From Bradyrhizobium sp. Tv2a-2 (GTDB lineage: Bacteria; Pseudomonadota; Alphaproteobacteria; Rhizobiales; Xanthobacteraceae): a DNA stretch of 64,000 nt. A program made the position numbers and the translations under genes. Every line of letters starts with the position of its first letter. Position 1 is the stretch's first letter. Positions 40,306 through 49,042 of the stretch are shown here, one piece after another. The notes under the pieces are model-generated. The model was not told the DNA's origin and did no database searches. It saw only the letters and a list, made by a program, of their open reading frames with translations. The DNA lies in NCBI RefSeq assembly GCF_000472425.1, contig NZ_AXAI01000002.1:187265-251264 (forward strand), given 5' to 3'.

Positions 40306-41823
40306 ATGGCGGTTCGTGTCCCGACGCTGGAGCAGATCAATCATCTCGCCTCCGGCTTCGGCCTTGTTCTCACCGCGGATGAGCTTGCCGCTTTTCAGCA
40401 GGCCTTCAAGGGACCGATTTCCTCCTATGGCCGGCTCGATGAGATGGTCGCCCCGAGCCTTGCGCCGGTGTCGCCGCGCTCGCCGGGCTATCGACCGCCG
40501 CCATCCGAAAATCCCTACGGCGCCTGGTACTGGAAGACGGACATCAGAAGCGGCAGCGATGGGTTATTGAGCGGCAAGAAGGTCGCGATCAAGGACAACA
40601 TCTGCGTCGCCGGCGTTCCCATGATGAACGGCTCGGCCCTGCTCGAAGGCTATGTGCCGGAATTCGACGCGACCGTGGTGACGCGCATTCTCGACGCTGG
40701 CGGCACGATTGCCGGAAAGGCCGCCTGCGAAGACCTCTGCTTCTCGGGCGCAAGCCACACCTGCGCAACCGGTGTGATCCGCAATCCGCATAATCCTGCG
40801 CACAGTGCCGGCGGCTCCTCCGGCGGAAGCGCCGCGCTGGTCGCAAGCGGTGAGGTGCCGATGGCACTCGGCGGCGACCAGGGTGGCTCGATCCGTACGC
40901 CCTCGAGCTGGTGCGGCGTGTACGGCTTGAAGCCGACCTGGGGCCTGGTGCCGACCACCGGCTCGATGCCGATCAGCTATTCGGTCGATCATTGCGGGCC
41001 GATGTGCGCCTCCGTCGAGGATGTCGCGCGGCTTCTGACCGTGATCGCCGGCCATGACGGCTGGGACACGCGCACCATCGCCGCCCGAACCGGCAACTAT
41101 ATGGGTGCGCTGACCAAGCCGGCACGGGGCCTGCGCATCGGCATCCTGCGCGAGGGCTTTGGCCATCCTGAAAGCGACCCCGCGGTCAACGAGAAAGTCA
41201 GGCAAGCGCTCGGCCAACTGGCCAAGGCCGGCGTGGAAAGCACGGAGGTTTCCGTGCCCTGGCATCTCGACGGGCCGCATGTCTGGAGCGGCGTGATCCT
41301 GGAAGGCGCGGCCGAGATGATGCTCAAGGGCTACGGGGTTGGCAACAATGTGCAGGGCTATTATCCGCTCTCCATGCAGGAGGCGCTCGCGCGCGGCATG
41401 AGCAGCCGCATCAACGACGTCTCGCCAACGGTGAAGCTGGTGCTGATGCTGGGCGAATACATGCATCGCAACTATCACGGGCGCTATCACTCGAAGGCGC
41501 AAAACCTGCGCGGGTCGCTGCGCCGCGCCTATGACGAGGCCCTGGAGACATTCGACGTGCTGGCGATGCCGACCATTCCCTTCACGGCGACGCCGATCCC
41601 GTCGGCCGATGCGCCGCTGAACACGATCATCGACGTCGCGCTCAACATGCAGGCAAACACCTGCTCGTTCGACGTATCGGGGCATCCTGCCTTCACGGTG
41701 CCATGTGGACGGGTCAATGGTTTGCCGGTCGGGCTGATGCTGGTTGGACGCCATTTTGAGGAGCCAACCCTGATCCGGCTCGCCCAGGCCATCGAGGCCG
41801 GCAGTGACTGGAAGCTGAACTAG
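40306..41823 (+). CDS. Amidase signature family enzyme, nitrile-pathway type (module B, amidase 1)
   Basis: 505-aa cytoplasmic amidase. Catalytic Lys K96 in VAIKDNICVAG, cis-Ser S171 in GGSSGGS, nucleophile S195 in GGDQGGSIRTPSS. The wording GVPMMNGSALLEGYVPEFDATVV, CEDLCFSGASHTCATG and GLRIGILREGFGHPES resembles the enantioselective amidases linked to nitrile hydratases in Rhodococcus, including the helical N-terminal 90 residues. Likely hydrolyses a medium or aryl amide to acid and ammonia. ATG 40306, GGAAGG upstream. Preceded by the candidate ANTAR leader and followed after 160 bp by the Urt-type genes. No nitrile hydratase or aldoxime dehydratase gene is in the window, so the amide probably comes from outside. 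Confidence 0.9.
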   Translation: MAVRVPTLEQINHLASGFGLVLTADELAAFQQAFKGPISSYGRLDEMVAPSLAPVSPRSPGYRPPPSENPYGAWYWKTDIRSGSDGLLSGKKVAIKDNICVAGVPMMNGSALLEGYVPEFDATVVTRILDAGGTIAGKAACEDLCFSGASHTCATGVIRNPHNPAHSAGGSSGGSAALVASGEVPMALGGDQGGSIRTPSSWCGVYGLKPTWGLVPTTGSMPISYSVDHCGPMCASVEDVARLLTVIAGHDGWDTRTIAARTGNYMGALTKPARGLRIGILREGFGHPESDPAVNEKVRQALGQLAKAGVESTEVSVPWHLDGPHVWSGVILEGAAEMMLKGYGVGNNVQGYYPLSMQEALARGMSSRINDVSPTVKLVLMLGEYMHRNYHGRYHSKAQNLRGSLRRAYDEALETFDVLAMPTIPFTATPIPSADAPLNTIIDVALNMQANTCSFDVSGHPAFTVPCGRVNGLPVGLMLVGRHFEEPTLIRLAQAIEAGSDWKLN

Positions 41824-41922
41824 GCTATGGGTCGGCGAAGGGCTCGAGCGAAGAGAACGCGATGCCGCTTTGATGACAATCGGCTCGCGCAGGGTCGCGT
41901 ACGGCGGGCGAAATTCGGATAC

Positions 41923-41938
41923 TGGCGTGCGATTTGCA
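41923..41938 (+). promoter_or_regulatory. Sigma-54 promoter candidate for the module B transporter genes
   Basis: TGGCGTG-CGAT-TTGCA: exact GG-N10-GC spacing and 10 of 12 consensus bases of TGGCACG-N4-TTGCA. It lies in the 160-bp gap between amidase 1 and the substrate-binding gene, about 46 bases before its ATG. Suggests NtrC-type nitrogen control of the importer apart from the amidase leader. Confidence 0.65.
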
Positions 41939-41983
41939 CGGAATTTGAGAACGGATCGAAAAGAGTGTGGAGGGCTTGAGGCA

Positions 41984-43207
41984 ATGACGATCAATCGCAG
42001 GACGTTCTTGAAGGGCACGGCGGCGACCGCTTCCGCCGGACTGTTTTCCTCATCGGCTTGGGCCGAAGATCCAATCGGCGTCGCCAGCATTCATGATCTG
42101 TCCGGCGGGCTCGACATCTACGGCAAGCCGATGGTCGACGCGCTGACGCTCGCCATCGAGGAAGCCAATGCCGCGGGCGGGTTGCTGGGACGCCAGCTCA
42201 AGCTGATCAATTATGACACCCAGTCGAACATGCAGCTTTACACCCAGTTCGCGCAGCAGGCCGCGCTCAAGGACAAGGTGGCCGTCGTGCATGGCGGCAT
42301 CACCTCCGCCTCGCGCGAGGTGATCCGCCCGGTGCTCGACCGCTTCAAGACGCTTTATTTCTACAACACGCAGTATGAGGGCGGCGTCTGCGACCGCAAC
42401 CAGTTCGACACCGGCGTCACGCCGGCGCAGACCGTCGAAAAGCTCGTCCCCTATGCCATGAAGAAATGGGGCAAGAAGGTTTACGTGGTCGCCGCAGACT
42501 ACAATTACGGCCAGATCACCTCGCAATGGGTGAAGAAATACGTCATGGAGAACGGCGGCGAGGTCTCGTCGATCGACTTCTTCCCGCTCGACGTCACCAA
42601 TTTCGGCCCGACCATTTCCAAGATCCAGGCGGCAAAGCCCGACTTTGTCTGGTCGGCCCTGGTCGGGGGCGCCCACATCTCCTTCTACCGGCAATGGGCG
42701 GCAGCCGGCATGCGCGCGAGCATCCCGATGGCGTCGACGACGTTCGCGGTCGGCAACGAGCACATCGTGCTGTCGCCGGAGGAATGCAACGGCATGCTGG
42801 TCTGCTACAATTATTTCCAGGACCTGAAGAACCCCGTCAACGAAGCCTTCGTGGCAAGCTTCCACAAGCGCTTCGGCGCCGATTACCCAAACATCACCGA
42901 GCTCGCGATGGGCACCTATCAGGGCTTCCGGCTGTGGGCCGAGGCGGTGAAGAAAGCGGGAAGTGTTGACCGCCTGAAGGTTATCGACGCGCTGGAGACC
43001 GGGATCAGCATCGACGCACCCTCGGGCAAGGTGACTATCGACCCGCCGACGCACCATTGCGTGCTCGATGTGCACATTGCCGAGGTCAGCGACAAGAAGC
43101 TGAAGGTGCTTGAGGATTTTGCGCAGCAGAAACCGGCGGATACGGCCGCAGTTTGCAACCTGATCAAGAACCCGAACGACAACCAGCAGTACGTGATCAA
43201 GATCTGA
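41984..43207 (+). CDS. UrtA-like ABC transporter substrate-binding protein (module B)
   Basis: 407-aa periplasmic binding protein, paralog of 32241-33479. The N-terminus MTINRRTFLKGTAATASAG is a Tat signal (module A uses a Sec-type one), cleaved near SAWAED. IGVASIHDLSGGLDIYGKPM opens the fold, followed by LINYDTQSNMQLYTQF, SASREVIRPVLDRFKTLYFY and TQYEGGVCDRNQF, the UrtA/FmdD blocks. ATG 41984 places RR at the N-terminus, with GGAGGGCTTGAGG upstream. Ligand is presumably the amide cleaved by the flanking amidases. Confidence 0.87.
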   Translation: MTINRRTFLKGTAATASAGLFSSSAWAEDPIGVASIHDLSGGLDIYGKPMVDALTLAIEEANAAGGLLGRQLKLINYDTQSNMQLYTQFAQQAALKDKVAVVHGGITSASREVIRPVLDRFKTLYFYNTQYEGGVCDRNQFDTGVTPAQTVEKLVPYAMKKWGKKVYVVAADYNYGQITSQWVKKYVMENGGEVSSIDFFPLDVTNFGPTISKIQAAKPDFVWSALVGGAHISFYRQWAAAGMRASIPMASTTFAVGNEHIVLSPEECNGMLVCYNYFQDLKNPVNEAFVASFHKRFGADYPNITELAMGTYQGFRLWAEAVKKAGSVDRLKVIDALETGISIDAPSGKVTIDPPTHHCVLDVHIAEVSDKKLKVLEDFAQQKPADTAAVCNLIKNPNDNQQYVIKI

Positions 43208-43271
43208 GGGGATGGGCACGAGCCTTTCGGCTCGAAGCAATCGGGACGTTGAAGAGTTTGGCAATAGGAAA

Positions 43272-44144
43272 GTGAACGTGGATCTCGTTGCTCTTCTCGC
43301 AATCCAGGTCCTTTATGCTATCGCGAGTCTTGCGCTGATCAGCGTCGGGCTCGCGATCATCTTCGGCATGATGCGGGTGATCAATCTCGCCCATGGCGAG
43401 TTCCTGATGCTCGGCGGCTATGCCGCGATCGTCGCGACCAGCCACGGCATCAGCATCTGGCTTTCAATGCTGGTGGTGGCGCCGATTGTGGTCGGCATCA
43501 TCGGCGTGGTGGTCGAACGCACCATCATCCGTTTCCTGTATGGCCGCATGATCGACACCATGCTCGCCACCTGGGGGCTGAGCCTGCTGCTGGTCGGGTT
43601 GACCACGGCGATCTTCGGCAACACGACGGTGGGCATCTCCGCGCCGCTCGGCAGCATCCAGATCGGCGCCTATCGTACCAGTGCCTACACGCTGTTCGTG
43701 ATCGCGGTGGCGGTGGTGACGCTGGGCGCCATCTTCGCGGTGATGCGCTGGACGCGGCTCGGCCTGATCGCACGCGGCACCATGCAGAACGCCAACATGG
43801 CGGCGGCGCTCGGCGTCAATCCGCCGCGCGTCTACGCCGTCACCTTCGGTGTCGGCGCCGCGCTGTCGGGCCTTGCCGGCGCGGTGCTGGCGCCGGTCTC
43901 CGGCGTGTTTCCGACCATCGGCGTCGCCTATGTGGCGAAATCCTTCATCACCGTGATCGGCGGCGGTGCGGCCATCTTGAGCGGCACGGTGTCTGCATCC
44001 GCCCTGTTCGGCGCGATCAACCAGATCGCGACCTTTGTCACCACGCCGGTGTTTGGCGAGGTTGCCTTGCTTGCGGCCGCGATCGTGCTGATCAGGCTGC
44101 TGCCGCAGGGCATCACCGGCCGCTTCTTCCGGAGAGGGCTGTGA
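43272..44144 (+). CDS. UrtB/LivH-like ABC transporter permease (module B)
   Basis: 290-aa inner-membrane permease with about eight helices. SVGLAIIFGMMRVINLAHGEFLMLGGYAAI is the signature and LLPQGITGRFFRRG the usual end. The start is not certain: GTG 43272 gives the same N-terminal length as the module A copy; GTG 43278 has AGGA at better spacing; ATG 43212 would add 20 residues of non-membrane sequence. Its stop overlaps the UrtC-like gene by four bases. Confidence 0.84.
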   Translation: MNVDLVALLAIQVLYAIASLALISVGLAIIFGMMRVINLAHGEFLMLGGYAAIVATSHGISIWLSMLVVAPIVVGIIGVVVERTIIRFLYGRMIDTMLATWGLSLLLVGLTTAIFGNTTVGISAPLGSIQIGAYRTSAYTLFVIAVAVVTLGAIFAVMRWTRLGLIARGTMQNANMAAALGVNPPRVYAVTFGVGAALSGLAGAVLAPVSGVFPTIGVAYVAKSFITVIGGGAAILSGTVSASALFGAINQIATFVTTPVFGEVALLAAAIVLIRLLPQGITGRFFRRGL

Positions 44145-45211
44145 GCGCTCGTCATCTCAACCTTCTGGGTCTGGCGCTGGTCGGCATCATCGGCCTTGCC
44201 GTCATGTGGCTGACGCCGCGGTTCGCCGAACTCGACACCGTGCTCGATCTCACGGTTTACATGATCATGGCGATCCTGGCGCTCAGCCTTGCGTTGATCT
44301 GGGGCTATGGCGGCATTCTCTGCTTCGGGCAATCGGCCTTTTTTGGGCTTGGTGCCTATACCTACGCGATCGCGATGTTCAACATGGGCGAAAGCACGGT
44401 GCCGTTGCTGCTCGCGATCGTCCTCCCGGCCGCCTTCGCCGCGCTGCTCGGCTATTTCATGTTCTACGGCCGGATCAGCGATGTCTATCTCGGCGTTATT
44501 ACGCTCACGGTGACGCTGATCCTGTTCAATTCGGTGAACTCCACCGCGGGTCCCGAATTCCATATCGGTGCCGCGCGGCTTGGCGGCTTCAACGGCATCC
44601 CGGGAATTCCCCCGCTCAATTGGCCGTTCAACAAGACTGCGCCGATCGATCTCGAGGGCATGTTCTATCTCTCGACTGGCGCGCTGCTTCTGACCTATTT
44701 CGGATTGCGGCTGCTCTTGGCGAGCCAGTTCGGCCGCATCATCGTCGGCATCAGGGAGAACGAACGGCGTGCCGAGCTGCTCGGATACGATCCGCGCGCC
44801 TACAAGCTGGCCACCTTCACCATCGGCGGCGCGCTGGCCGGCTTTGCCGGCTGCCTGTTCGCCAATTGGGGGAACTTTGTCAGCCCGACCATTTTCGGGC
44901 TCGCGCAATCCGCGCAGATCATCATTTGGGTGATCGTCGGCGGGCGCGGCACGCTGATCGGCCCGGTCATCGGCTGCATCGGCATCCAGTGGCTGAGCGC
45001 GGCGCTCGGCGCGAACCAGCCGAGCGGCAGTTCGGACTTCTGGTCGAAGATCTTTGCCAACGCACCGCTGATTCTCGGCGTCATTCTCATCGCCTTTGTG
45101 CTGCTGGTGCCCAAGGGATTGGTGCCCACGCTCGGCGATCTCGGGCAGATGCTGCTGAATGGGCGGCGCGAACGCAAGCAGCGCGGCCTCGCGCCGCAAC
45201 AGGCGGAGTAG
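44141..45211 (+). CDS. UrtC/LivM-like ABC transporter permease (module B)
   Basis: 356-aa inner-membrane permease. LALIWGYGGILCFGQSAFFGLGAYTYA and GYFMFYGRISDVYLGVITLTVTLILFN match UrtC; GRIIVGIRENERRAELLGYD is the conserved cytoplasmic loop. GTG 44141 overlaps the UrtB-like stop (GTGA). The C-terminal end is basic (NGRRERKQRGLAPQQAE). The UrtD-like gene follows after 4 bases. Confidence 0.87.
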   Translation: MSARHLNLLGLALVGIIGLAVMWLTPRFAELDTVLDLTVYMIMAILALSLALIWGYGGILCFGQSAFFGLGAYTYAIAMFNMGESTVPLLLAIVLPAAFAALLGYFMFYGRISDVYLGVITLTVTLILFNSVNSTAGPEFHIGAARLGGFNGIPGIPPLNWPFNKTAPIDLEGMFYLSTGALLLTYFGLRLLLASQFGRIIVGIRENERRAELLGYDPRAYKLATFTIGGALAGFAGCLFANWGNFVSPTIFGLAQSAQIIIWVIVGGRGTLIGPVIGCIGIQWLSAALGANQPSGSSDFWSKIFANAPLILGVILIAFVLLVPKGLVPTLGDLGQMLLNGRRERKQRGLAPQQAE

Positions 45212-45215
45212 GGCG

Positions 45216-45938
45216 ATGGCCGAGCCGCTGCTGCAGACCCGCGATCTCTCGATGCATTTTGGCGGCGTCAAGGCCGTCAACGACGTGAACTTCACGCTCG
45301 CCCAGGGCGAGCTGCGCTGCCTGATCGGCCCGAACGGCGCCGGCAAGAGCACCTTCTTCAAGATGCTGACCGGCCAGCTCGAGCCGACCCGTGGAGAGGT
45401 GCTGTTTCGCGGCAACGACATTTCGCACGCCCATGCCCACACCATCGCGCGCATGGGGATTGGCATCAAGACCCAGGTGCCCAGCGTGTTCGACGGCTTG
45501 TCGGTCCGCGAGAATATCTGGCTTGCGGCAAGCCGCCTCAATTCGCGCGAGCGCGCCCGGCGGCTGGTTGACGAGATGCTGGCGCGCATCGGATTGACGC
45601 AAGCCGCGGACCGTATCGTCGGCCAGCTTGCGCATGGCCAGCGTCAGTGGGTCGAGCTCGGGCTCGTGTTGGCGACCGATCCGGAGCTTATCCTGCTCGA
45701 TGAGCCGGCCGCCGGCATGACCCATGAGGAGGTCCAGAAGACCGCCGAGCTGGTGCGCGAAATCAACCGCACCAAGGCGCTGATCGTGGTCGAGCACGAC
45801 ATGCAGTTCATCCGCATGATCGCCAAGCAGGTCACGGTCTTCAACCGCGGCAGCATCCTGGTGGAGGACTCGGTCGAAAATATCCTGCGCAACCCGCTGG
45901 TGCGCGATATCTATCTTGGCAAGCAGGCCGCCGCATGA
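45216..45938 (+). CDS. UrtD/LivG-like ABC transporter ATP-binding protein (module B)
   Basis: 240-aa ATPase. Walker A GPNGAGKST at about 38-46, GIKTQVPSVFDGLSVRENI as in UrtD, signature LAHGQRQWVELGLVLA (first residues LAHGQ), Walker B LILLDEPAAGMTHEE, end DIYLGKQAAA. ATG 45216 lies 4 bases after the UrtC-like stop; the open frame extends upstream into that gene. Overlaps the UrtE-like start by four bases. Confidence 0.88.
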   Translation: MAEPLLQTRDLSMHFGGVKAVNDVNFTLAQGELRCLIGPNGAGKSTFFKMLTGQLEPTRGEVLFRGNDISHAHAHTIARMGIGIKTQVPSVFDGLSVRENIWLAASRLNSRERARRLVDEMLARIGLTQAADRIVGQLAHGQRQWVELGLVLATDPELILLDEPAAGMTHEEVQKTAELVREINRTKALIVVEHDMQFIRMIAKQVTVFNRGSILVEDSVENILRNPLVRDIYLGKQAAA

Positions 45939-46645
45939 TGCTGGATGTACAGGGACTCCGCACCGGCTACGGCCGCATTCCGATCCTGAACGGGATCAGC
46001 TTTGCGGTCGGCGAGGGGGAATTTGTCGGCATTCTCGGCCATAACGGCATGGGCAAGACCACGCTGTTGCGGGCGTTGATGGGCTTTCTGCCGGCGACGG
46101 GTGGCTCCGTGCAGTTTGCCGGCACCGATGTGACCGCGCTCGAGCCCTATCGCCGCGCGCGGCTCGGTCTCGGCTACGTGCCGCAGGGCCGCGACATTTT
46201 TCCCGGCCTGTCGGTCCAGGACAATCTGCGCATGGGCTGCAGCAAGCAGCCGGGCTCCAGCGAGACCGAGACGATCGAGACGGTGCTGGACGAATTTCCG
46301 CGCCTGAAGACTCTGCTCGATCGGCCCGGCAGCGCGCTGTCCGGCGGCGAGCAGCAATTGCTGGCGATCGCGCGCTGCCTGTGCGGCAAGCCGCGCCTCA
46401 TCCTGCTCGACGAGCCGACCGAAGGCATCCAGCCCTCGATCATCGATGAGATCGTCGAGACGTTGTTGCGGCTGCGCGACAGCAGCGGCCTCACCATGAT
46501 TCTGGTGGAGCAGAACCTCGACTTCATTGCCGCGCTGTCGCAGCGGATCCTGATGATCCAGAAGGGCAGGATCACGCAGGAAGTGAAACCGGACAATCTG
46601 CACAATGCGAGCCTGATCGGCGAGTTCATCGGAATTACCGCCTAA
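45935..46645 (+). CDS. UrtE/LivF-like ABC transporter ATP-binding protein (module B)
   Basis: 236-aa ATPase. Walker A GHNGMGKTT at about 35-43, signature LSGGEQQLLAIARCL, Walker B LILLDEPTEGIQPSII; the GIQPSI wording is UrtE-like. The start ATGATG at 45935 overlaps the UrtD-like stop. Followed after 38 bp by amidase 2, whose ribosome binding site GGGAGAA is in the gap. Completes the second importer. Confidence 0.88.
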   Translation: MMLDVQGLRTGYGRIPILNGISFAVGEGEFVGILGHNGMGKTTLLRALMGFLPATGGSVQFAGTDVTALEPYRRARLGLGYVPQGRDIFPGLSVQDNLRMGCSKQPGSSETETIETVLDEFPRLKTLLDRPGSALSGGEQQLLAIARCLCGKPRLILLDEPTEGIQPSIIDEIVETLLRLRDSSGLTMILVEQNLDFIAALSQRILMIQKGRITQEVKPDNLHNASLIGEFIGITA

Positions 46646-46683
46646 AATCGATCAACCGAACAACGACCACAGGGAGAACAGCC

Positions 46684-48198
46684 ATGGCAGTCAGACGTCC
46701 CACTCTCGATCAGCTGCGCAGCGTTGCCGAGGATCTCGGCATGCACATGAGCGACGCGGAGCTGAAATCCTATGACGGCCTGATGCAGGCCAACTACCTG
46801 GCCTATGACGCGGTCGATGCGATGGCCGATTACGTGCCCGCGGTCAAATATCCGCGCACGCCCGGCTACCGGCCTGATGGCGAGGAGAACAAGTACAACG
46901 CCTGGTACATCAAGACCGAGATCAAGGGTGCTCCGAACGGCAAGCTCGCCGGCAAGAAGATCGCGCTCAAGGACAATATCTCGCTTGCCGGCGTGCCGAT
47001 GATGAATGGCGCCTCGACGCTGGAGGGCTATACGCCCGACACCGACGCCAGCATCGTGACGCGTATGCTGGATGCCGGCGGCACCATCGTCGGCAAGGTG
47101 CATTGCGAATATTTCTGCTTCTCTGGCGGCAGCCACACCTGCGCGGCGGGCCCCGTCCACAATCCGCACAAAATGGGCTATTCCGCCGGCGGCTCGTCCT
47201 CGGGTAGCGCGGTCGTGGTGGCGCTCGGCGAGGCCGACATGGCGATCGGCGGCGATCAGGGCGGCTCGATCCGTATTCCGGCGTCCTTCAGCGGCATCTA
47301 CGGCATGAAGCCGACATACGGCCTCGTGCCCTATACCGGCGTGATGCCGATCGAGCTCACGCTCGATCACACCGGCCCGATGACGCGTACGGTGCGTGAC
47401 AATGCGCTGCTGCTGGAAGTGCTGGCCGGTCCTGACGGTCTCGATCCGCGGCAGGGCGCGCCAAAGGTCTCGAGCTATACGGAGGCGCTCGGCTCTGGCG
47501 TGCGGGGGCTGCGCATCGGCGTGGTGCGGGAAGGCTTTGGCCATGCGAGCTCGGAAGCCGAGGTCGACGCCAAGGTCAAGGCGGGCGCCGATCTGTTCAA
47601 GAAGCTCGGCGCGACAGTCGAGGAGATCTCGGTGCCGATGCATCTCGCCGCGCCCGCGATCTGGCTGCCGATCGCCGCCGAAGGCGCGACCGAGTTCATG
47701 ATGAAGGGCAACGGCATGGGGACCAACTGGCGCGGTCTCTACAACACCACGCTGCTTGATGCCCATTCGGCGTGGAGGCACCGCGCCGACGAGCTGTCGG
47801 ACAGCCTCAAGATCACGATGCTGCTCGGCCAATATTTCACCAAGCATTATCGCGGTCATTTCTACGCCAAGGCGCAGAATCTCAATCGCAAGCTGCGCGC
47901 CGCCTATGATGCGGCGCTCTCCAGCTACGATCTCCTGCTGATGCCGACTCTGCCGATGACGGCGACGCCGCTGCCGCCGGCCGACGCGCCGCGCGAGCTC
48001 TATATCCAGCGGGCCTTCGAGATGGTGCCGAACACCGCACCTTTCAACGCCAGCGGACATCCGGCCATGAGCCTGCCCTGCGGCATGAGCAACGGCTTGC
48101 CGATCGGCCTGATGCTGATCGGCAAATACTACGACGAGCCGACCATCTATCGCGCCGCCGCCGCGTTCGAGGGCGCGGGCGACTGGACCAAGATGTAG
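46684..48198 (+). CDS. Amidase signature family enzyme, nitrile-pathway type (module B, amidase 2)
   Basis: 504-aa cytoplasmic amidase, paralog of amidase 1 with the catalytic residues at identical positions: K96 (IALKDNISLAG), S171 (GGSSSGS) and S195 (GGDQGGSIRIPAS). Shared blocks GVPMMNGASTLEGYTPDTDAS, CFSGGSHTCAAG and GLRIGVVREGFGHASS point to the same nitrile-pathway amidase subfamily; the small change GGSSGGS to GGSSSGS and differences after residue 220 may alter substrate range. ATG 46684. A stem-loop follows its stop and then the SDR gene. Two related amidases around one importer suggest a pair of amides, or a two-step diamide breakdown. Confidence 0.9.
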   Translation: MAVRRPTLDQLRSVAEDLGMHMSDAELKSYDGLMQANYLAYDAVDAMADYVPAVKYPRTPGYRPDGEENKYNAWYIKTEIKGAPNGKLAGKKIALKDNISLAGVPMMNGASTLEGYTPDTDASIVTRMLDAGGTIVGKVHCEYFCFSGGSHTCAAGPVHNPHKMGYSAGGSSSGSAVVVALGEADMAIGGDQGGSIRIPASFSGIYGMKPTYGLVPYTGVMPIELTLDHTGPMTRTVRDNALLLEVLAGPDGLDPRQGAPKVSSYTEALGSGVRGLRIGVVREGFGHASSEAEVDAKVKAGADLFKKLGATVEEISVPMHLAAPAIWLPIAAEGATEFMMKGNGMGTNWRGLYNTTLLDAHSAWRHRADELSDSLKITMLLGQYFTKHYRGHFYAKAQNLNRKLRAAYDAALSSYDLLLMPTLPMTATPLPPADAPRELYIQRAFEMVPNTAPFNASGHPAMSLPCGMSNGLPIGLMLIGKYYDEPTIYRAAAAFEGAGDWTKM

Positions 48199-48210
48199 TC
48201 GATCGGGCGG

Positions 48211-48230
48211 CCGGCGCGAGAGGGCGCCGG
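48211..48230 (+). terminator. Stem-loop between amidase 2 and the SDR
   Basis: Perfect 7-bp GC stem CCGGCGC / GCGCCGG with loop GAGAGG, followed by TTGCCCCTTTTC. Could lower read-through into the SDR or protect the amidase transcript end. The T-tract is interrupted, so termination is probably partial. Confidence 0.5.
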
Positions 48231-48259
48231 TTGCCCCTTTTCACCTGATGGAGGCGTCG

Positions 48260-49015
48260 ATGGATCTCGGGCTGAAGGGAAAGAACGTACTGGTGACCGG
48301 TGGCAGCAAGGGCATTGGGCTTGCGATCGCTGGACTATTCGCCGATGAAGGCGCCAATGTCGCGATCTGCGCGCGCAATGCCGATGATGTCGCCACGGCC
48401 GTGAAGTCCCTCGCGGCAAAAGGCGTCAAGGCGTCGGGGAGGGCGATCGATGTCGCCGATCCCGCGGCGCTGAAGGCATGGGTCGAGAGCGCAGCCTCCG
48501 AACTCGGTGGCATCGACGCCATCGTCTGCAATGTCAGCGCGCTCGCCGTGGGCGACACGCCCGAGACCTGGGAGAAATCCTTCCGCACCGACATGATGCA
48601 CACGGTCAATGCCGTGGCGGCAGCAAAGCCCTATCTGGAGAAATCGAAATCGGCGTCGATCATCGTCGTTTCCAGCGTGTCCGGCTTCGAGGTCGATTTC
48701 GCCGCGGGCTCCTATGGCGCCATCAAGGCGGCCTTGATCCATTATTCCAAGGGCCTCAGCAACCAGCTTGTGGCCAAGGGCATTCGCGTTAACGTCGTCT
48801 CGCCTGGCAATACCTATTTCGAGGGCGGTATCTGGCACAACATCGAACACGGCAATCCCGATCTGTTCAAGACGGCAATGGCGCTTAACCCGACGGGCCG
48901 CATGGGAACGGCCGAGGAGGTCGCAGCCGGCGTCGTCTTCCTGGCAAGTCCGCGGGCGAGCCGGATCTCCGGCACCAACCTGATTGTCGACGGCGCGTTG
49001 ACGAAGGCGGTGTAG
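48260..49015 (+). CDS. SDR-family oxidoreductase (end of module B)
   Basis: 251-aa short-chain dehydrogenase/reductase. TGGSKGIGLAIAG cofactor motif, NVSA in place of the usual NNAG, catalytic Ser in VVSSVSGF, Tyr/Lys in YGAIKAAL, end ISGTNLIVDGALTKAV. ATG 48260 has GGAGG five bases upstream; ATG 48248 is in frame but precedes that site. 61 bp after amidase 2 in the same direction, so probably co-transcribed past the stem-loop. Could process the acid or alcohol side product of the amide. Converges on the methyltransferase with a 27-bp gap. Confidence 0.85.
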   Translation: MDLGLKGKNVLVTGGSKGIGLAIAGLFADEGANVAICARNADDVATAVKSLAAKGVKASGRAIDVADPAALKAWVESAASELGGIDAIVCNVSALAVGDTPETWEKSFRTDMMHTVNAVAAAKPYLEKSKSASIIVVSSVSGFEVDFAAGSYGAIKAALIHYSKGLSNQLVAKGIRVNVVSPGNTYFEGGIWHNIEHGNPDLFKTAMALNPTGRMGTAEEVAAGVVFLASPRASRISGTNLIVDGALTKAV

Positions 49016-49042
49016 CCCGCGACATCGGCGCTGGCGCGCCCG

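Noticed and set aside
43928..45589. A 553-codon minus-strand frame over the module B permease genes
   Set aside because: Antisense shadow with no recognisable domain, covering UrtB-, UrtC- and UrtD-like genes that are complete.
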